The notes under the pieces are model-generated. The model did no database searches. It was not told the origin of the DNA and saw only the letters and a program-made list of their open reading frames with translations. Below are positions 8,273 through 15,859 of a stretch of DNA of 56,090 bases, one piece after another. This DNA is from an uncultured Bacteroides sp. (GTDB taxonomy: Bacteria > Bacteroidota > Bacteroidia > Bacteroidales > Bacteroidaceae), in NCBI GenBank assembly GCA_949288715.1, contig CASELH010000042.1:1-56090 (forward strand), in the 5' to 3' direction. Every line of letters begins with the position of its first letter. The first letter of the stretch is position 1. A program made the position numbers and the translations under genes.

Positions 8273-9016
8273 ATGATAAAAGCACTTAGAACGGTGGGAA
8301 GATACTTCATGCTGATGGGGCGCGTGTTCACCCGGCCCGAGCGCATGGCCATGTTCTTCCGCCAATACATCGCAGAGATGCAGAAACTGGGCGTCAACTC
8401 CATCGGCATCGTGTTGCTGATATCCTTCTTCATCGGCGCCGTCATCACCATACAAATCAAGCTGAACATCGAGAGCCCGTGGATGCCCCGGTGGACGGTG
8501 GGCTACGTCACCCGCGAAATCATGCTGCTGGAGTTCTCCTCGTCCATCATGTGCCTCATCCTGGCCGGCAAGGTGGGCTCGAACATCGCTTCCGAGCTGG
8601 GCACCATGCGAGTGACCCAACAGATAGACGCGCTGGAGATTATGGGCGTGAACTCGGCCAACTACCTCATCCTGCCCAAGATAGCCGCCATGATTACCAC
8701 CATCCCGCTGATGGTGACGTTCAGCATCTTTGCCGGCATCATCGGGGCGTTCTGCACGTGCTGGTTCGGCGGGGTGATGAATGCCGTCGACCTGGAGTAC
8801 GGGTTGCAATACATGTTTGTGGAGTGGTACATCTGGTGCGGCATCATCAAGTCGCTGTTCTTTGCCTTCATCATAGCCAGCGTGTCGGCCTTCTTCGGCT
8901 ACACCGTAGAGGGAGGCTCCATAGAGGTAGGCAAGGCGTCGACCGATTCGGTGGTGATGAGCAGCGTGCTCATCCTATTCTCCGACCTGGTACTGACGCA
9001 ATTATTAATGGGATAA
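8273..9016 (+). CDS. mlaE: MlaE-family lipid ABC permease
   Basis: A 247-residue integral membrane protein of the MlaE/YrbE family. About five hydrophobic segments are visible, with family motifs GIVLLISFFIGAVITIQIKLN, the conserved loop ASELGTMRVTQQIDALEIMGVNSANYLILPK and a C-terminal GYTVEGGSIEVGKASTDSVV. In Gram-negative bacteria this permease works with MlaF and an MCE protein (MlaD) to move phospholipids between inner and outer membranes. The ATPase gene follows after 12 bp. No MCE-domain gene is adjacent, so the substrate-binding partner must be encoded elsewhere. Confidence 0.92.
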   Translation: MIKALRTVGRYFMLMGRVFTRPERMAMFFRQYIAEMQKLGVNSIGIVLLISFFIGAVITIQIKLNIESPWMPRWTVGYVTREIMLLEFSSSIMCLILAGKVGSNIASELGTMRVTQQIDALEIMGVNSANYLILPKIAAMITTIPLMVTFSIFAGIIGAFCTCWFGGVMNAVDLEYGLQYMFVEWYIWCGIIKSLFFAFIIASVSAFFGYTVEGGSIEVGKASTDSVVMSSVLILFSDLVLTQLLMG

Positions 9017-9028
9017 AACTACGAGGAC

Positions 9029-9799
9029 ATGATAGAGCTGAAAGACATTTGCAAATCGTTTGAAGGGAAAGACGTGCTGAAGGACATCAGCGCCACCTTC
9101 GAGAAGGGGAAGACCAACCTGATTATCGGCCAAAGCGGCTCGGGAAAGACGGTGCTGATGAAGTGCATCGTGGGCCTGCTCACTCCCGACCGCGGCGAGC
9201 TGCTCTACGACAACCGCGACTTCCTCACCATGAGCAAGGTGCAGAAGAAGGCGCTGCGACGGGAGATGGGCATGATATTCCAGAGCGCCGCCCTGTTCGA
9301 CTCGATGACGGTGCTGGACAACGTGATGTTCCCCCTGAACATGTTCTCCAACGACACCCTGCGCGACCGCACCCGCCGTGCCATGTTCTGCCTGGAGCGC
9401 GTCAACTTGGCCGAGGCGCGCGACAAGTATCCCGGCGAGATAAGCGGCGGCATGCAGAAGCGCGCAGCCATTGCCCGGGCCATCGTGCTGAATCCGCAAT
9501 ACCTGTTCTGCGACGAGCCCAACTCGGGACTCGACCCCAAGACGTCGCTCATCATCGACGACCTCATACAGGACATCACCCGCGAATACGACATCACCAC
9601 CCTCATCAACACCCACGACATGAACTCAGTGATGGGCATCGGCGAGAACATCATCTTCATCTACCAGGGCCGCAAGGAGTGGGAAGGCAGCAAGGACGAC
9701 ATCTTCACCTCCACCAACCAGCGGCTGAACGACTTCATCTTTGCCTCCGACCTCTTCCGCAAGGTGAAAGAGGTGGAGATACAACAAATGGAGGGCTGA
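9029..9799 (+). CDS. mlaF: MlaF-family lipid ABC ATPase
   Basis: A 256-residue ABC ATPase with Walker A GQSGSGKT (34-41), the signature ISGGMQKRAAIARAI, Walker B YLFCDEPNSGLDP and the switch histidine in INTHDM. The SGGM signature (Met where most ABC proteins have Gln) and the NSGLDP loop are characteristic of MlaF/Ttg2A proteins, which supports assignment to lipid trafficking. It lies 12 bp after mlaE and is certainly co-transcribed. No further gene of the system follows; the next gene is convergent. Confidence 0.92.
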   Translation: MIELKDICKSFEGKDVLKDISATFEKGKTNLIIGQSGSGKTVLMKCIVGLLTPDRGELLYDNRDFLTMSKVQKKALRREMGMIFQSAALFDSMTVLDNVMFPLNMFSNDTLRDRTRRAMFCLERVNLAEARDKYPGEISGGMQKRAAIARAIVLNPQYLFCDEPNSGLDPKTSLIIDDLIQDITREYDITTLINTHDMNSVMGIGENIIFIYQGRKEWEGSKDDIFTSTNQRLNDFIFASDLFRKVKEVEIQQMEG

Positions 9800-9892
9800 C
9801 ACGAGCGTCGGCCCCCCATTCCGTTTTTCCTATTCCACTTTATGCATGCCTATTTTTCATCCGCAGATGACACGGATGAAGAATCTGATGTG

Positions 9893-10807
9893 TCAGTCCA
9901 TCGTCACCGTGCCGCTGCCCGTGGCGCCGGACGTCCAGTTGCCTACGCTGAAGCCGGAGAGGGTGATGCCCGTGCGGTGCACCGTCAGGTCGATGTCGCA
10001 ATACTGCGATGCGCCGGCGGTGAAGCCGCCATCAATGTTCAGCTTGTAGCTGTAGGTGGTGCCGTCGTCGTCCGTCAGGCTGAAGAACTTGTCACCCTGC
10101 TTGAACACGGTGCCTGGCATCACCAGGGCGTAGTAGGTCAGCGTGCCGTCGCCGTTGTCCACCATGTAGGGGCGGATGCCAGAGATGGTCTTGCCGTCCG
10201 TGGGGAAGGATATCGCGCCGGTCTGCAGGTCCCACGTGCCCTCGGAGGGCATGGGGCCCACTATGGCGGGCGTCATGCCTTTGATTTCATCCAGGCTGAT
10301 GGCCTCGCCGTCCTCCACGTCCAGCTTGATGAGGCTCATCCGGTGGTCGAGGGTGAGGCTGATGGTGCCGTTCGTGGCGGCGCGGGTGGCGCTGGCCCAC
10401 ATGCGGTCGGCCTGGGTGAAGGCTTCTGCCGTGCTCTGGTCGGGGGGCAGGCTGACGGCGTCGGTCACCGTCTCCATGTAGGGGTAGTAGGCGCGGAAGG
10501 TGTAGCTGCCGGCATCGGGCCAGTAGAGCAGGCTGGAGGCTGTCCAGCCGGTGGTGCCCTGGCAGGTGTAGAGCACGTTGGCGTAGCCCGTGTCGTCCAT
10601 GTACAGGCCCACGCGGTCGCCCTTCTCGAAGGAGGCGCCCGCAATGCCTATGGTGGCGCGTGTAGTCTGCCCGTCCATCGAGGCGGGGGCAAAGCTCAGG
10701 CTGATGGGCTTGGAGAGGTCCACGCCCATGTCGTCGTCGTTGTTGCACGCCGCCAGCAGCAGGGCGGCTGCCATGGCCGGGGCCATGAAGTAGGTTTTCA
10801 TTTTCAT
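9893..10807 (-). CDS. Fimbrillin-family lipoprotein
   Basis: A 304-residue secreted lipoprotein. The signal peptide ends in the lipobox LLAAC with the lipidated Cys at residue 21, followed by an Asn/Asp-rich linker. The body matches fimbrillin-family proteins of Bacteroidales: TTRATIGIAGASFEKGDRVGLYM, YWPDAGSYTFRAYYPY, LDHRMSLIKLDVEDGE and a C-terminal ITLSGFSVGNWTSG. These are two-domain beta-sandwich proteins that form surface fimbriae or tip adhesins. It lies downstream of an HU-domain gene and a second fimbrillin-like gene on the same strand. The 115-bp gap to that HU gene's stop is filled with repeats, so co-transcription is uncertain. Confidence 0.8.
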   Translation of the reverse strand: MKMKTYFMAPAMAAALLLAACNNDDDMGVDLSKPISLSFAPASMDGQTTRATIGIAGASFEKGDRVGLYMDDTGYANVLYTCQGTTGWTASSLLYWPDAGSYTFRAYYPYMETVTDAVSLPPDQSTAEAFTQADRMWASATRAATNGTISLTLDHRMSLIKLDVEDGEAISLDEIKGMTPAIVGPMPSEGTWDLQTGAISFPTDGKTISGIRPYMVDNGDGTLTYYALVMPGTVFKQGDKFFSLTDDDGTTYSYKLNIDGGFTAGASQYCDIDLTVHRTGITLSGFSVGNWTSGATGSGTVTMD

Positions 10808-10874
10808 TGTCTGTGTCGATTATTGTATGGTTATATAATGTAGTCTGAGAACCTGTTAACAGCTTTCATTTTAC

Positions 10875-10970
10875 ATCCGCAGATGACACGGATAACGCAG
10901 ATTAATATTTTATCCGTGTCATCCGCGTCATCTGCGGATTCTTCATTCTTCGTTCTTCATTCTTCATTTA
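10875..10970. repeat. ATCCGCAGATGACACGGAT inverted repeat plus GAATGAA-type tail
   Basis: The left arm 10875-10894 reappears as its reverse complement at 10911-10939, where the right arm has one extra 9-bp unit (ATCCGCGTC). The arms are built from 9-bp units such as ATCCGTGTC and ATCTGCGGA. Directly after it, 10940-10970 is a run of 7-bp repeats (TTCTTCA-type). A single copy of the same arm lies at 9859-9875 on the other side of the fimbrillin gene. Confidence 0.7.
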
Positions 10971-10976
10971 GAAGAT

Positions 10977-11477
10977 TTACCCCAGCTGGTGGTCGCCGTC
11001 GTCCTCGTCTTCGCCGGTGCTGGTAGAGCCGCCGGGGGTAGTGGCGGTGCCGCCGGCCCTGTTCAGCGCGGGGTCGAGGGTGGCGATGTCGAGCCACTGG
11101 ATGTCGTCGTCCACCAAGGCGCGGGTGCCTACCTTGCCGCTGGCGGTGCGCCCCGTCTCGGGCAGGAAGCGGACGCGCACGCCCACAATCTGCTTGGCGC
11201 TCACCTCCTCCGCCGTGGCCACGCCTTGCTTGGTGGCGTCGGCGGTGTAGTAGAAGGTGCCCACGCCGTCCAGCTTCACCGAGCGGCCCTCCTTCATGAA
11301 GGCTTTGAGCACGGTGGAGAGGTTTTTCAGCACGTTGTACGTGTCGCCCAGGCTCACGGTGGAGATGTCGGCCAGCTTCTGGGCCACCTCGTCCGTGCTG
11401 GCAGGGTCGCCTACCACGATGGAACGGGGATACCACAAGCCATTGCTTTTTAGTTGAGATTTTTTGTAAAAGGCCAT
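10977..11477 (-). CDS. HU/IHF-like domain DNA-binding protein
   Basis: A 166-residue protein of the HU-domain family that is frequent in Bacteroidales. It begins MAFYKKSQLKSNGLWYPRSI. The HU-like fold covers about residues 20-120, with the helical part STDEVAQKLADISTVSLGDTYNVLKNLSTVLKAFMKEGRSVKLDGVGTF and the arm region VRVRFLPETGR. The C-terminus is a low-complexity Gly/Ser/Thr tail ending in an acidic EDEDDGD stretch. The family is assumed to bind or bend DNA. It lies between two fimbrillin-like genes and beside three repeat elements, but that placement does not prove a link. Confidence 0.82.
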   Translation of the reverse strand: MAFYKKSQLKSNGLWYPRSIVVGDPASTDEVAQKLADISTVSLGDTYNVLKNLSTVLKAFMKEGRSVKLDGVGTFYYTADATKQGVATAEEVSAKQIVGVRVRFLPETGRTASGKVGTRALVDDDIQWLDIATLDPALNRAGGTATTPGGSTSTGEDEDDGDHQLG

Positions 11478-11518
11478 AATCTGCTCCTTTCTTTAGTAAA
11501 CCTCCTGTCAATCGCCCC

Positions 11519-11641
11519 TACAGGTGCTTCTGGATGGGGTAGGCGGGGGTGTCGAGATGAAACGCCGTCTGATGTGGCATCAAACGCCGTCCGATGTAGG
11601 ATGAAACGCCGTCTGATGGGGGCATCAAACGCCGTCTGATG
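11519..11641. repeat. 22-bp array of CATCAnACGnCGTnTGATG palindromes (4 units)
   Basis: Imperfect 19-bp palindromes start at 11556, 11578, 11600 and 11623 (spacing 22, 22, 23). The core ACGCCGTCTGATG is shared; the first bases alternate GATGA and CATCA. A flank CCTACAGGTGCTTCTGG (11519-11535) precedes the array. The same palindrome and the same flank recur at 27936-28058. The remaining sequence to 11785 shows no gene. Confidence 0.85.
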
Positions 11642-11785
11642 TTCCCTGCCCCGCCGGGCCTCTTGCGAAGCCCCGTTTTGTAAGGATTGATTGACGTATT
11701 GTCCGGATGCTTGCCGAGTCCGGTCGGCTGGCCGCTCAAGGGGGTGCCTCCCTGCCCGGTGTGCGGCCCGGGCGGCCGTGTGGGT

Positions 11786-13279
11786 TTACAGCGGCCCGGT
11801 ATGCGTTTCGGTGTACTTCACGCCGTTCACCGTGGCACCGCCGCCGATGGTAATGTTCCCTGTTACCGTTCCGTCTCCAGAACCTATATAACAGCTTGCA
11901 AAATCCCCTTTTGACACATTTACGACCGTATTTTCACCTGTGATGGTGATGCCTTTGCAATCGCCGTTAAGGCTTCCTATTCCGGCGGTATACCAAGAAC
12001 ATTTGCCAACCGTTATGTAACCTCCTTCTATGGTAATGTTTCCACAAGTCTCGTCCCTTGTACCAATACCAGCACCGCTGTCATCTCCTTCAGAACTAAC
12101 ATCATTAACAGTTATCTTGCCGCTTTTGATGATGAGACTTGCATTCTCTGGCACATAGATACCCATACCGGCTCTTGAATTGGGCTCCACGTTGTATTTT
12201 CGGCTTATAGTCAGCGATGCATTCTCATTATCGGCATTGATGGTAAGCGTGCCCTGTTCAATATAGATGCCTGAACCGGAACCAAAGTCCCAAACGACAC
12301 ATTCTCCTTCTAATGTATTGACGCCTTCCAGTGTAAGTGTGGCATCTCCCTTAAAGACAACGGGAGCTGCTCCCTGGTTGCTAAGGTTAACATTCTGCAG
12401 GGTGAGTTCTGTATTGGGTTCGACGGTGACTTGCAGGTTCTTTTGCTGTCCGTTGCCCTTGATGGTGGTCTTTCCGCTGACGGTAAGCGTAGTGCCCTCG
12501 TGGGTGCTGAGGTCTATTTCGGTAGGTGCTTGCTCTACGTTGATATTTATCGTATATACCTCTCCGGCTTCAATGGATATATTCTCATCCAGCACAACCT
12601 GCATGGGGTTGCCTCCCTCCTTCGCCACTTTAAACGAGTCGTCTGCTTGCAGCGTGCCACTGCGCAAGGTGGCCTCCCAGCAGGGTTGCCCTTCGTAGGT
12701 GGTCTGCAGCATGGGGACGTAGATGGGGTCGCCGCCTGTGCGGGCACCCAATGCGCCTTTGTCGTTAACGCTCTTCGGATAGCTGCGCACGGTGACGGCC
12801 GCCACGTCTTGCGCCTTCGCGCCCTCCAGCACCACGCGCACCTTGGCCAGCTGGTGGTGGAAGGTGAGGTTGACGGGCTCTTCTTGGCCGTAGGTGGCAC
12901 TGACGGGGTTGGCCTTCAGCAGGTAGGTCAGGCCCTGTATATTTTGTTGGGTGAAGTCTATCTCGGCGGCCACGGGGTACCAGGCGTTGACGGTCTGCGG
13001 CGCTTTGCTCTGCCAGTAGAGGGGGGCGTCGCTCTGCCACGTGTCGGTGTCGGCGTTGTAGGTGTAGATGGCTTGCTTGTCGCCCAGGCTCACCATTACC
13101 TGGTCGCCCGGTTGCCACGAGGTGGCGTTGCCATTGTCCGCCAGGCGCGTGCCGGGCTGTCCGTCGGCAACGATGGTGAGGGAGGCTATCTGTAGGGGGT
13201 AAAGGCCGGGAGGGAGGGGGTCATCCGCCGGGGCAGTGGGGCTGTCGTCGGCCATGCACGCTGCCAGGAGGAGCAACAC
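11786..13279 (-). CDS. Fimbrillin-like lipoprotein with beta-helix-like C-terminus; start uncertain
   Basis: About 497 residues. A lipobox LLAAC lies near the N-terminus and is followed by an acidic linker. The N-terminal half resembles fimbrillin-family lipoproteins (TSWQPGDQVMVSLGDKQAIYTYN, VNAWYPVAAEIDF, LTFHHQLAKVRVVLEG). The second half is a series of short beta repeats rich in Asn, Gly and Ile (ITIEGGYITVGKCSWYTAGIG, ITITGENTVVNVS), which suggests a right-handed beta-helix. The listed start (GTG) leaves a very short signal peptide. In the same frame the sequence extends upstream as RELLLCLVLLLLAAC, which would be a proper signal, but its only nearby in-frame start would be ATA. An ATG farther upstream is put out of frame by a run of eight C (minus strand, 13327-13320). 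Surface exposure is likely. Confidence 0.72.
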   Translation of the reverse strand: MLLLLAACMADDSPTAPADDPLPPGLYPLQIASLTIVADGQPGTRLADNGNATSWQPGDQVMVSLGDKQAIYTYNADTDTWQSDAPLYWQSKAPQTVNAWYPVAAEIDFTQQNIQGLTYLLKANPVSATYGQEEPVNLTFHHQLAKVRVVLEGAKAQDVAAVTVRSYPKSVNDKGALGARTGGDPIYVPMLQTTYEGQPCWEATLRSGTLQADDSFKVAKEGGNPMQVVLDENISIEAGEVYTININVEQAPTEIDLSTHEGTTLTVSGKTTIKGNGQQKNLQVTVEPNTELTLQNVNLSNQGAAPVVFKGDATLTLEGVNTLEGECVVWDFGSGSGIYIEQGTLTINADNENASLTISRKYNVEPNSRAGMGIYVPENASLIIKSGKITVNDVSSEGDDSGAGIGTRDETCGNITIEGGYITVGKCSWYTAGIGSLNGDCKGITITGENTVVNVSKGDFASCYIGSGDGTVTGNITIGGGATVNGVKYTETHTGPL

Positions 13280-13475
13280 AAGGCATAAAAGTAGTTCCCG
13301 TATGTTAACACAAGTTAATGGGGGGGGTAATTTTGGGCTTTCCTATGTGCAGGGGTAGTAGTCATGCCGTCTATGGGGTTAAGGGTTTATCGGTGAACGG
13401 GGGCGAAGGTAGGCATTTTCCGGGAAAGGGCAAGGGGTGAGGGGGAGTTTTTTTACAGGCGGGGGAAACAAGAAG

Positions 13476-13510
13476 CGCCTGCCCGGCCAGGAAGGGGGCA
13501 CGGGCAGGCG
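13476..13510 (-). terminator. Possible terminator hairpin after the DUF2442 gene
   Basis: A perfect 10-bp stem, CGCCTGCCCG (13476-13485) with CGGGCAGGCG (13501-13510), lies 20 bp beyond the stop of the DUF2442 gene. The following minus-strand bases (CTTCTTGTTT) are only moderately T-rich, so termination is plausible but not certain. Confidence 0.5.
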
Positions 13511-13529
13511 GGAGGAGGGGGGTTAAGCA

Positions 13530-13778
13530 TTAGGCCGGTGTGCCGTGTTCGTAAAGATACTCCGGCGCAAAGCCTATTTCATCGTTCCAATCAATAGTGA
13601 AGGGGTCGATGGTAAACCGCTTGAAATAGTCCAAGTCTTTCAGCTTCCGGCAGATGCCTTTAGAGAGTTCGCCCGAAAAGTCAAACAGCTTTTCCACACC
13701 GTTGTTAAACCAGATGCGGAGCGTGTAGCCTTGTACATACTCTGCATTTGTTACTGTAAGTAGGTTGTTGGTTTCCAT
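13530..13778 (-). CDS. DUF2442 family protein
   Basis: An 82-residue protein matching DUF2442 by its pattern: a start with VTNAEYVQGYTLRIWFNNGVEKLFDF, then GICRKLKDLDYFKRFTI and a conserved WNDEIGFAPEYLYEHG ending. It is the second gene of a two-gene unit, 7 bp after a DUF4160 gene. The DUF4160-DUF2442 pair is very common in bacterial chromosomes and on mobile DNA and is often listed as a putative toxin-antitoxin module; direct evidence is limited. No signal peptide is visible. Which of the two would be toxic cannot be told from the sequence. Confidence 0.82.
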   Translation of the reverse strand: METNNLLTVTNAEYVQGYTLRIWFNNGVEKLFDFSGELSKGICRKLKDLDYFKRFTIDPFTIDWNDEIGFAPEYLYEHGTPA

Positions 13779-13785
13779 AGGGCTT

Positions 13786-14043
13786 TTATTCTAATGGTTT
13801 AATCTTCAAGGGAGCTTCCTGGTTGGAGAGGCGTACCCAGTTGTTCATTAATTCTTCTTTATGCAGGTCAAGCCATTCGTACACCAAGTTCAGTGCCCGG
13901 CGTGGCATACATCCTGTCACGATGCCCCCGTCAATGGTTACAGTGGCTTTATAACCTTGGTACACTACATGAAAATGAGGCGGATTGTGCTCATTGATAT
14001 ACATGTAGATGATAATCCCATAAAAACTGCTTATCTGCGGCAT
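13786..14043 (-). CDS. DUF4160 family protein
   Basis: An 85-residue protein matching DUF4160: MPQISSFYGIIIYMYINEHNPPHFHVVYQGYKATVTIDG, where the NEHNPPHFHV block with its histidines is the family hallmark, followed by RRALNLVYEWLDLHKEELMNNW. It is the first gene of the pair with DUF2442, with a TATATTTG promoter element just upstream. The conserved His and Asn residues suggest a small catalytic or metal site, but no activity is established for the family. Probably a toxin-antitoxin-like module. Confidence 0.85.
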   Translation of the reverse strand: MPQISSFYGIIIYMYINEHNPPHFHVVYQGYKATVTIDGGIVTGCMPRRALNLVYEWLDLHKEELMNNWVRLSNQEAPLKIKPLE

Positions 14044-14072
14044 ATCTCTTTGCTTTTACGTTTGGTTGGCTA

Positions 14073-14080
14073 CAAATATA
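14073..14080 (-). promoter_or_regulatory. -7 element for the DUF4160-DUF2442 pair
   Basis: On the minus strand this reads TATATTTG, an exact fit to TAnnTTTG, 30 bp before the DUF4160 ATG. No TTTG at 19-23 bp was found. Confidence 0.5.
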
Positions 14081-14153
14081 CAACATTATATTCAAAATAC
14101 AGTCACACAGGCGACAAAACCCTCTCAACCAACCTTGCCGATGAGGTAAAGCC

Positions 14154-15041
14154 CTATTTCTCATTCCCCTTGGCCAACGACACCAGCCCGCTCATGGCGC
14201 CCAGATTCATGGTCTCCAGCGCAGAGCTGGGCACAATCACCATAGAGCCTTTCTCCTTCAGTCCCTCAAACAGCATGTTCATGCCGCGCAGGTGCAGGGC
14301 CACGGGGTTGTCGGTGTATTGGCGGCTGGCCTGGGCAAACTTCTCGGCAATCTCCGTCTCTGCCGTGCCCAGAATGACGCGGGCACGACGCTCGCGCTCG
14401 GCCTGTGCCTCCTTACTCATGGCCTCGGCCAAGGCTTGCGGAATGGCGATGTCCTTGATGCCCACCGTCTGGCAGGTGATGCCCCAGGGGTTGGTGTTGC
14501 GGTCGAGCACCTGCTGCAGGTCTTCGGCTATCTTGTCGCGCTCCTGCAACAGGTCGGACAGCTCATGCTTGCCTATCGTGTCCCGCAAGCCCGTCTGGGC
14601 AATGTGCTCAATGGCCGTCTGATACTCCTGCACCTCCAGGGCAGCCTTCTCCACATCCCACACCGTCCAGTAGACCACGGCGTCCACATTGACGGGGACA
14701 GTGTCTTTCGTCAGCGTCTGCTCGGCCTTGAACGCGCTGACCCGCACGCGCTGGTCTATGTAGGTGGACACGCTGTCGATGACGGGCACAATCATGAACG
14801 GCCCCGGGCCCTTCAGCCCGCAAAACTTGCCCATGCGCAGCACTACAGCCCGCTCCCACTGGTCGGCAATGCGGATAGAAGCGGCAACAAGCACCGAAAG
14901 CAACAAGAGTAGGATAAATACATAGTCGTTGACCACGCCCAAGGCGCGCAACGCGGCCGATGCCGCCACCAGAATCAGCAATACGGTCACCGAGATGGGG
15001 TTGAACCATCCCTTAGTCATTACAGGTACATTCATAAGCAT
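14154..15041 (-). CDS. Stomatin/SPFH-domain membrane protein (slipin)
   Basis: A 295-residue protein with two hydrophobic segments near the N-terminus (about 14-33 and 38-57) followed by an SPFH/band-7 domain: DQWERAVVLRMGKFCGLKGPGPFMIVPVIDSV, RVRVSAFKAEQTLTKDTVPVNVDAVVYW, then the helical tail ALAEAMSKEAQAERERRARVILGTAETEIAEKFAQAS. Slipins form oligomeric membrane scaffolds; a frequent partner, an NfeD-type protein, is not present here. The start codon overlaps the stop of the GntR gene (TAATG), so translation is probably coupled and the regulator likely controls this gene. Confidence 0.9.
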   Translation of the reverse strand: MLMNVPVMTKGWFNPISVTVLLILVAASAALRALGVVNDYVFILLLLLSVLVAASIRIADQWERAVVLRMGKFCGLKGPGPFMIVPVIDSVSTYIDQRVRVSAFKAEQTLTKDTVPVNVDAVVYWTVWDVEKAALEVQEYQTAIEHIAQTGLRDTIGKHELSDLLQERDKIAEDLQQVLDRNTNPWGITCQTVGIKDIAIPQALAEAMSKEAQAERERRARVILGTAETEIAEKFAQASRQYTDNPVALHLRGMNMLFEGLKEKGSMVIVPSSALETMNLGAMSGLVSLAKGNEK

Positions 15042-15427
15042 TATTTTTTAGAGGTTTTTATCTGTTTCAGTTCGCGCACCACCTCGTCGATGCCGAAACC
15101 ATAGCTGAGGGCGGCGGCAGAGAATTGGGTGCAAATCTCCCTCAGCTTACCCTCGCGCTCGCTCTCGTCCACCACATGCTCCGTGCGGCAGATGAAGGTG
15201 CCCGTGCCCTGCTGGGTCTCCAAGATATTCTTTATCTCCAGCTCCTTGTATGCCTTGGAGACGGTGTTCAGATTCACTTTCAGCTCCACGGCCAGTGCCC
15301 GGACGGTGGGCAGCTGCTCGCCCAGCCTCAACTGCCCCGAGGCAATCCCGAAGCGGATTTGGTCGATAATCTGCCGGTATATCGGCATGCCGCTGGAATA
15401 ATCTAATGCAAACTTAATCATACTCAA
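15041..15427 (-). CDS. GntR-family regulator (YtrA-like)
   Basis: A 128-residue regulator. The N-terminal winged helix is typical of GntR proteins: SGMPIYRQIIDQIRFGIASGQLRLGEQLPTVRALAVELKVNLNTVSKAYKELE, then an arm LETQQGTGTFICR. The effector part is only about 45 residues, which is the short YtrA subfamily layout. YtrA-type regulators usually repress the genes co-transcribed with them, here the stomatin-like gene that overlaps by one base. A small inverted repeat downstream of its promoter could be its operator. Confidence 0.9.
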   Translation of the reverse strand: MSMIKFALDYSSGMPIYRQIIDQIRFGIASGQLRLGEQLPTVRALAVELKVNLNTVSKAYKELEIKNILETQQGTGTFICRTEHVVDESEREGKLREICTQFSAAALSYGFGIDEVVRELKQIKTSKK

Positions 15428-15432
15428 AAAAT

Positions 15433-15500
15433 ATAGTTCTATAGATACATTGTACTATTCATACAGCACAAACATACAATAAAGATTTGAACCCACCAAA
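15433..15500 (-). promoter_or_regulatory. Promoter and possible GntR operator
   Basis: On the minus strand TTTG (15500-15497) is followed after 20 bp by TATGTTTG (15476-15469), a good Bacteroidota promoter. Between it and the gntR ATG lies ATAGT, 16 bp, ACTAT (15433-15458), an inverted repeat suited to a dimeric regulator and therefore to autorepression. The operator reading is inference. Confidence 0.5.
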
Positions 15501-15616
15501 CACCTGCTGCTTTTTCTTTCCTGCTCCGGCAATATTTAACCTTCATTAAAGTACCGGCCAGGGGCCAACCATCCGGTATAGGGTAAGACTTCCGCCTGTC
15601 TTTGTCCGTCATTTTT

Positions 15617-15684
15617 CCTTTCCATAGCGAAAGCGCACAAAAGGAGCAGGTAAGGACAGGGTAAGGAGCGGGTAAGGAGCAGGT
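15617..15684. repeat. 11-bp tandem array, copy L2 (4 units)
   Basis: Units start at 15641, 15652, 15663 and 15674: AAGGAGCAGGT, AAGGACAGGGT, AAGGAGCGGGT and AAGGAGCAGGT. The leader has CCATAGCG (15622-15629) 11 nt before the first unit, and CCTTT (15617) complements AAAGG at the array start. The surrounding 15501-15780 has no convincing gene: an open frame on the minus strand here resembles one at 30.6-30.8 kb only because both cross this repeat. Confidence 0.8.
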
Positions 15685-15779
15685 ATATGGCGGGACTGTA
15701 AAAACGGCTTATCGCACAGCCCGGCTTGCGGAACGCAGCAGTCGGGACAACCGACGGATGTGCGGAAAGGGAGGGTGCA

Positions 15780-15835
15780 TAAAAACAGGCCGGCACCGGC
15801 TTCCTGCACATTCGTGCAGAGCCGTGCCGGCCTGT
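15780..15835 (-). terminator. Rho-independent terminator of the ROK kinase gene
   Basis: A long hairpin pairs ACAGGCCGGCAC (15785-15796) with GTGCCGGCCTGT at its far side, with further pairing inside (CCTGCAC/GTGCAG). On the minus strand it is followed by TTTTT. It lies about 25 bp after the ROK kinase stop. Confidence 0.85.
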
Positions 15836-15859
15836 AGGTCTGTCAGTCTGCCGGGAGGA

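Noticed and set aside
9868-9895. TGACAC/GTGTCA hairpin as terminator between mlaF and the fimbrillin gene
   Set aside because: Only 6 bp of pairing over a long loop, no T run, and the sequence belongs to the ATCCGCAGATGACACGGAT repeat family.
15536-15811. 91-codon minus-strand frame resembling the one at 30590-30841
   Set aside because: The similarity comes only from the 11-bp arrays L2 and L3; no start context or codon pattern supports translation.
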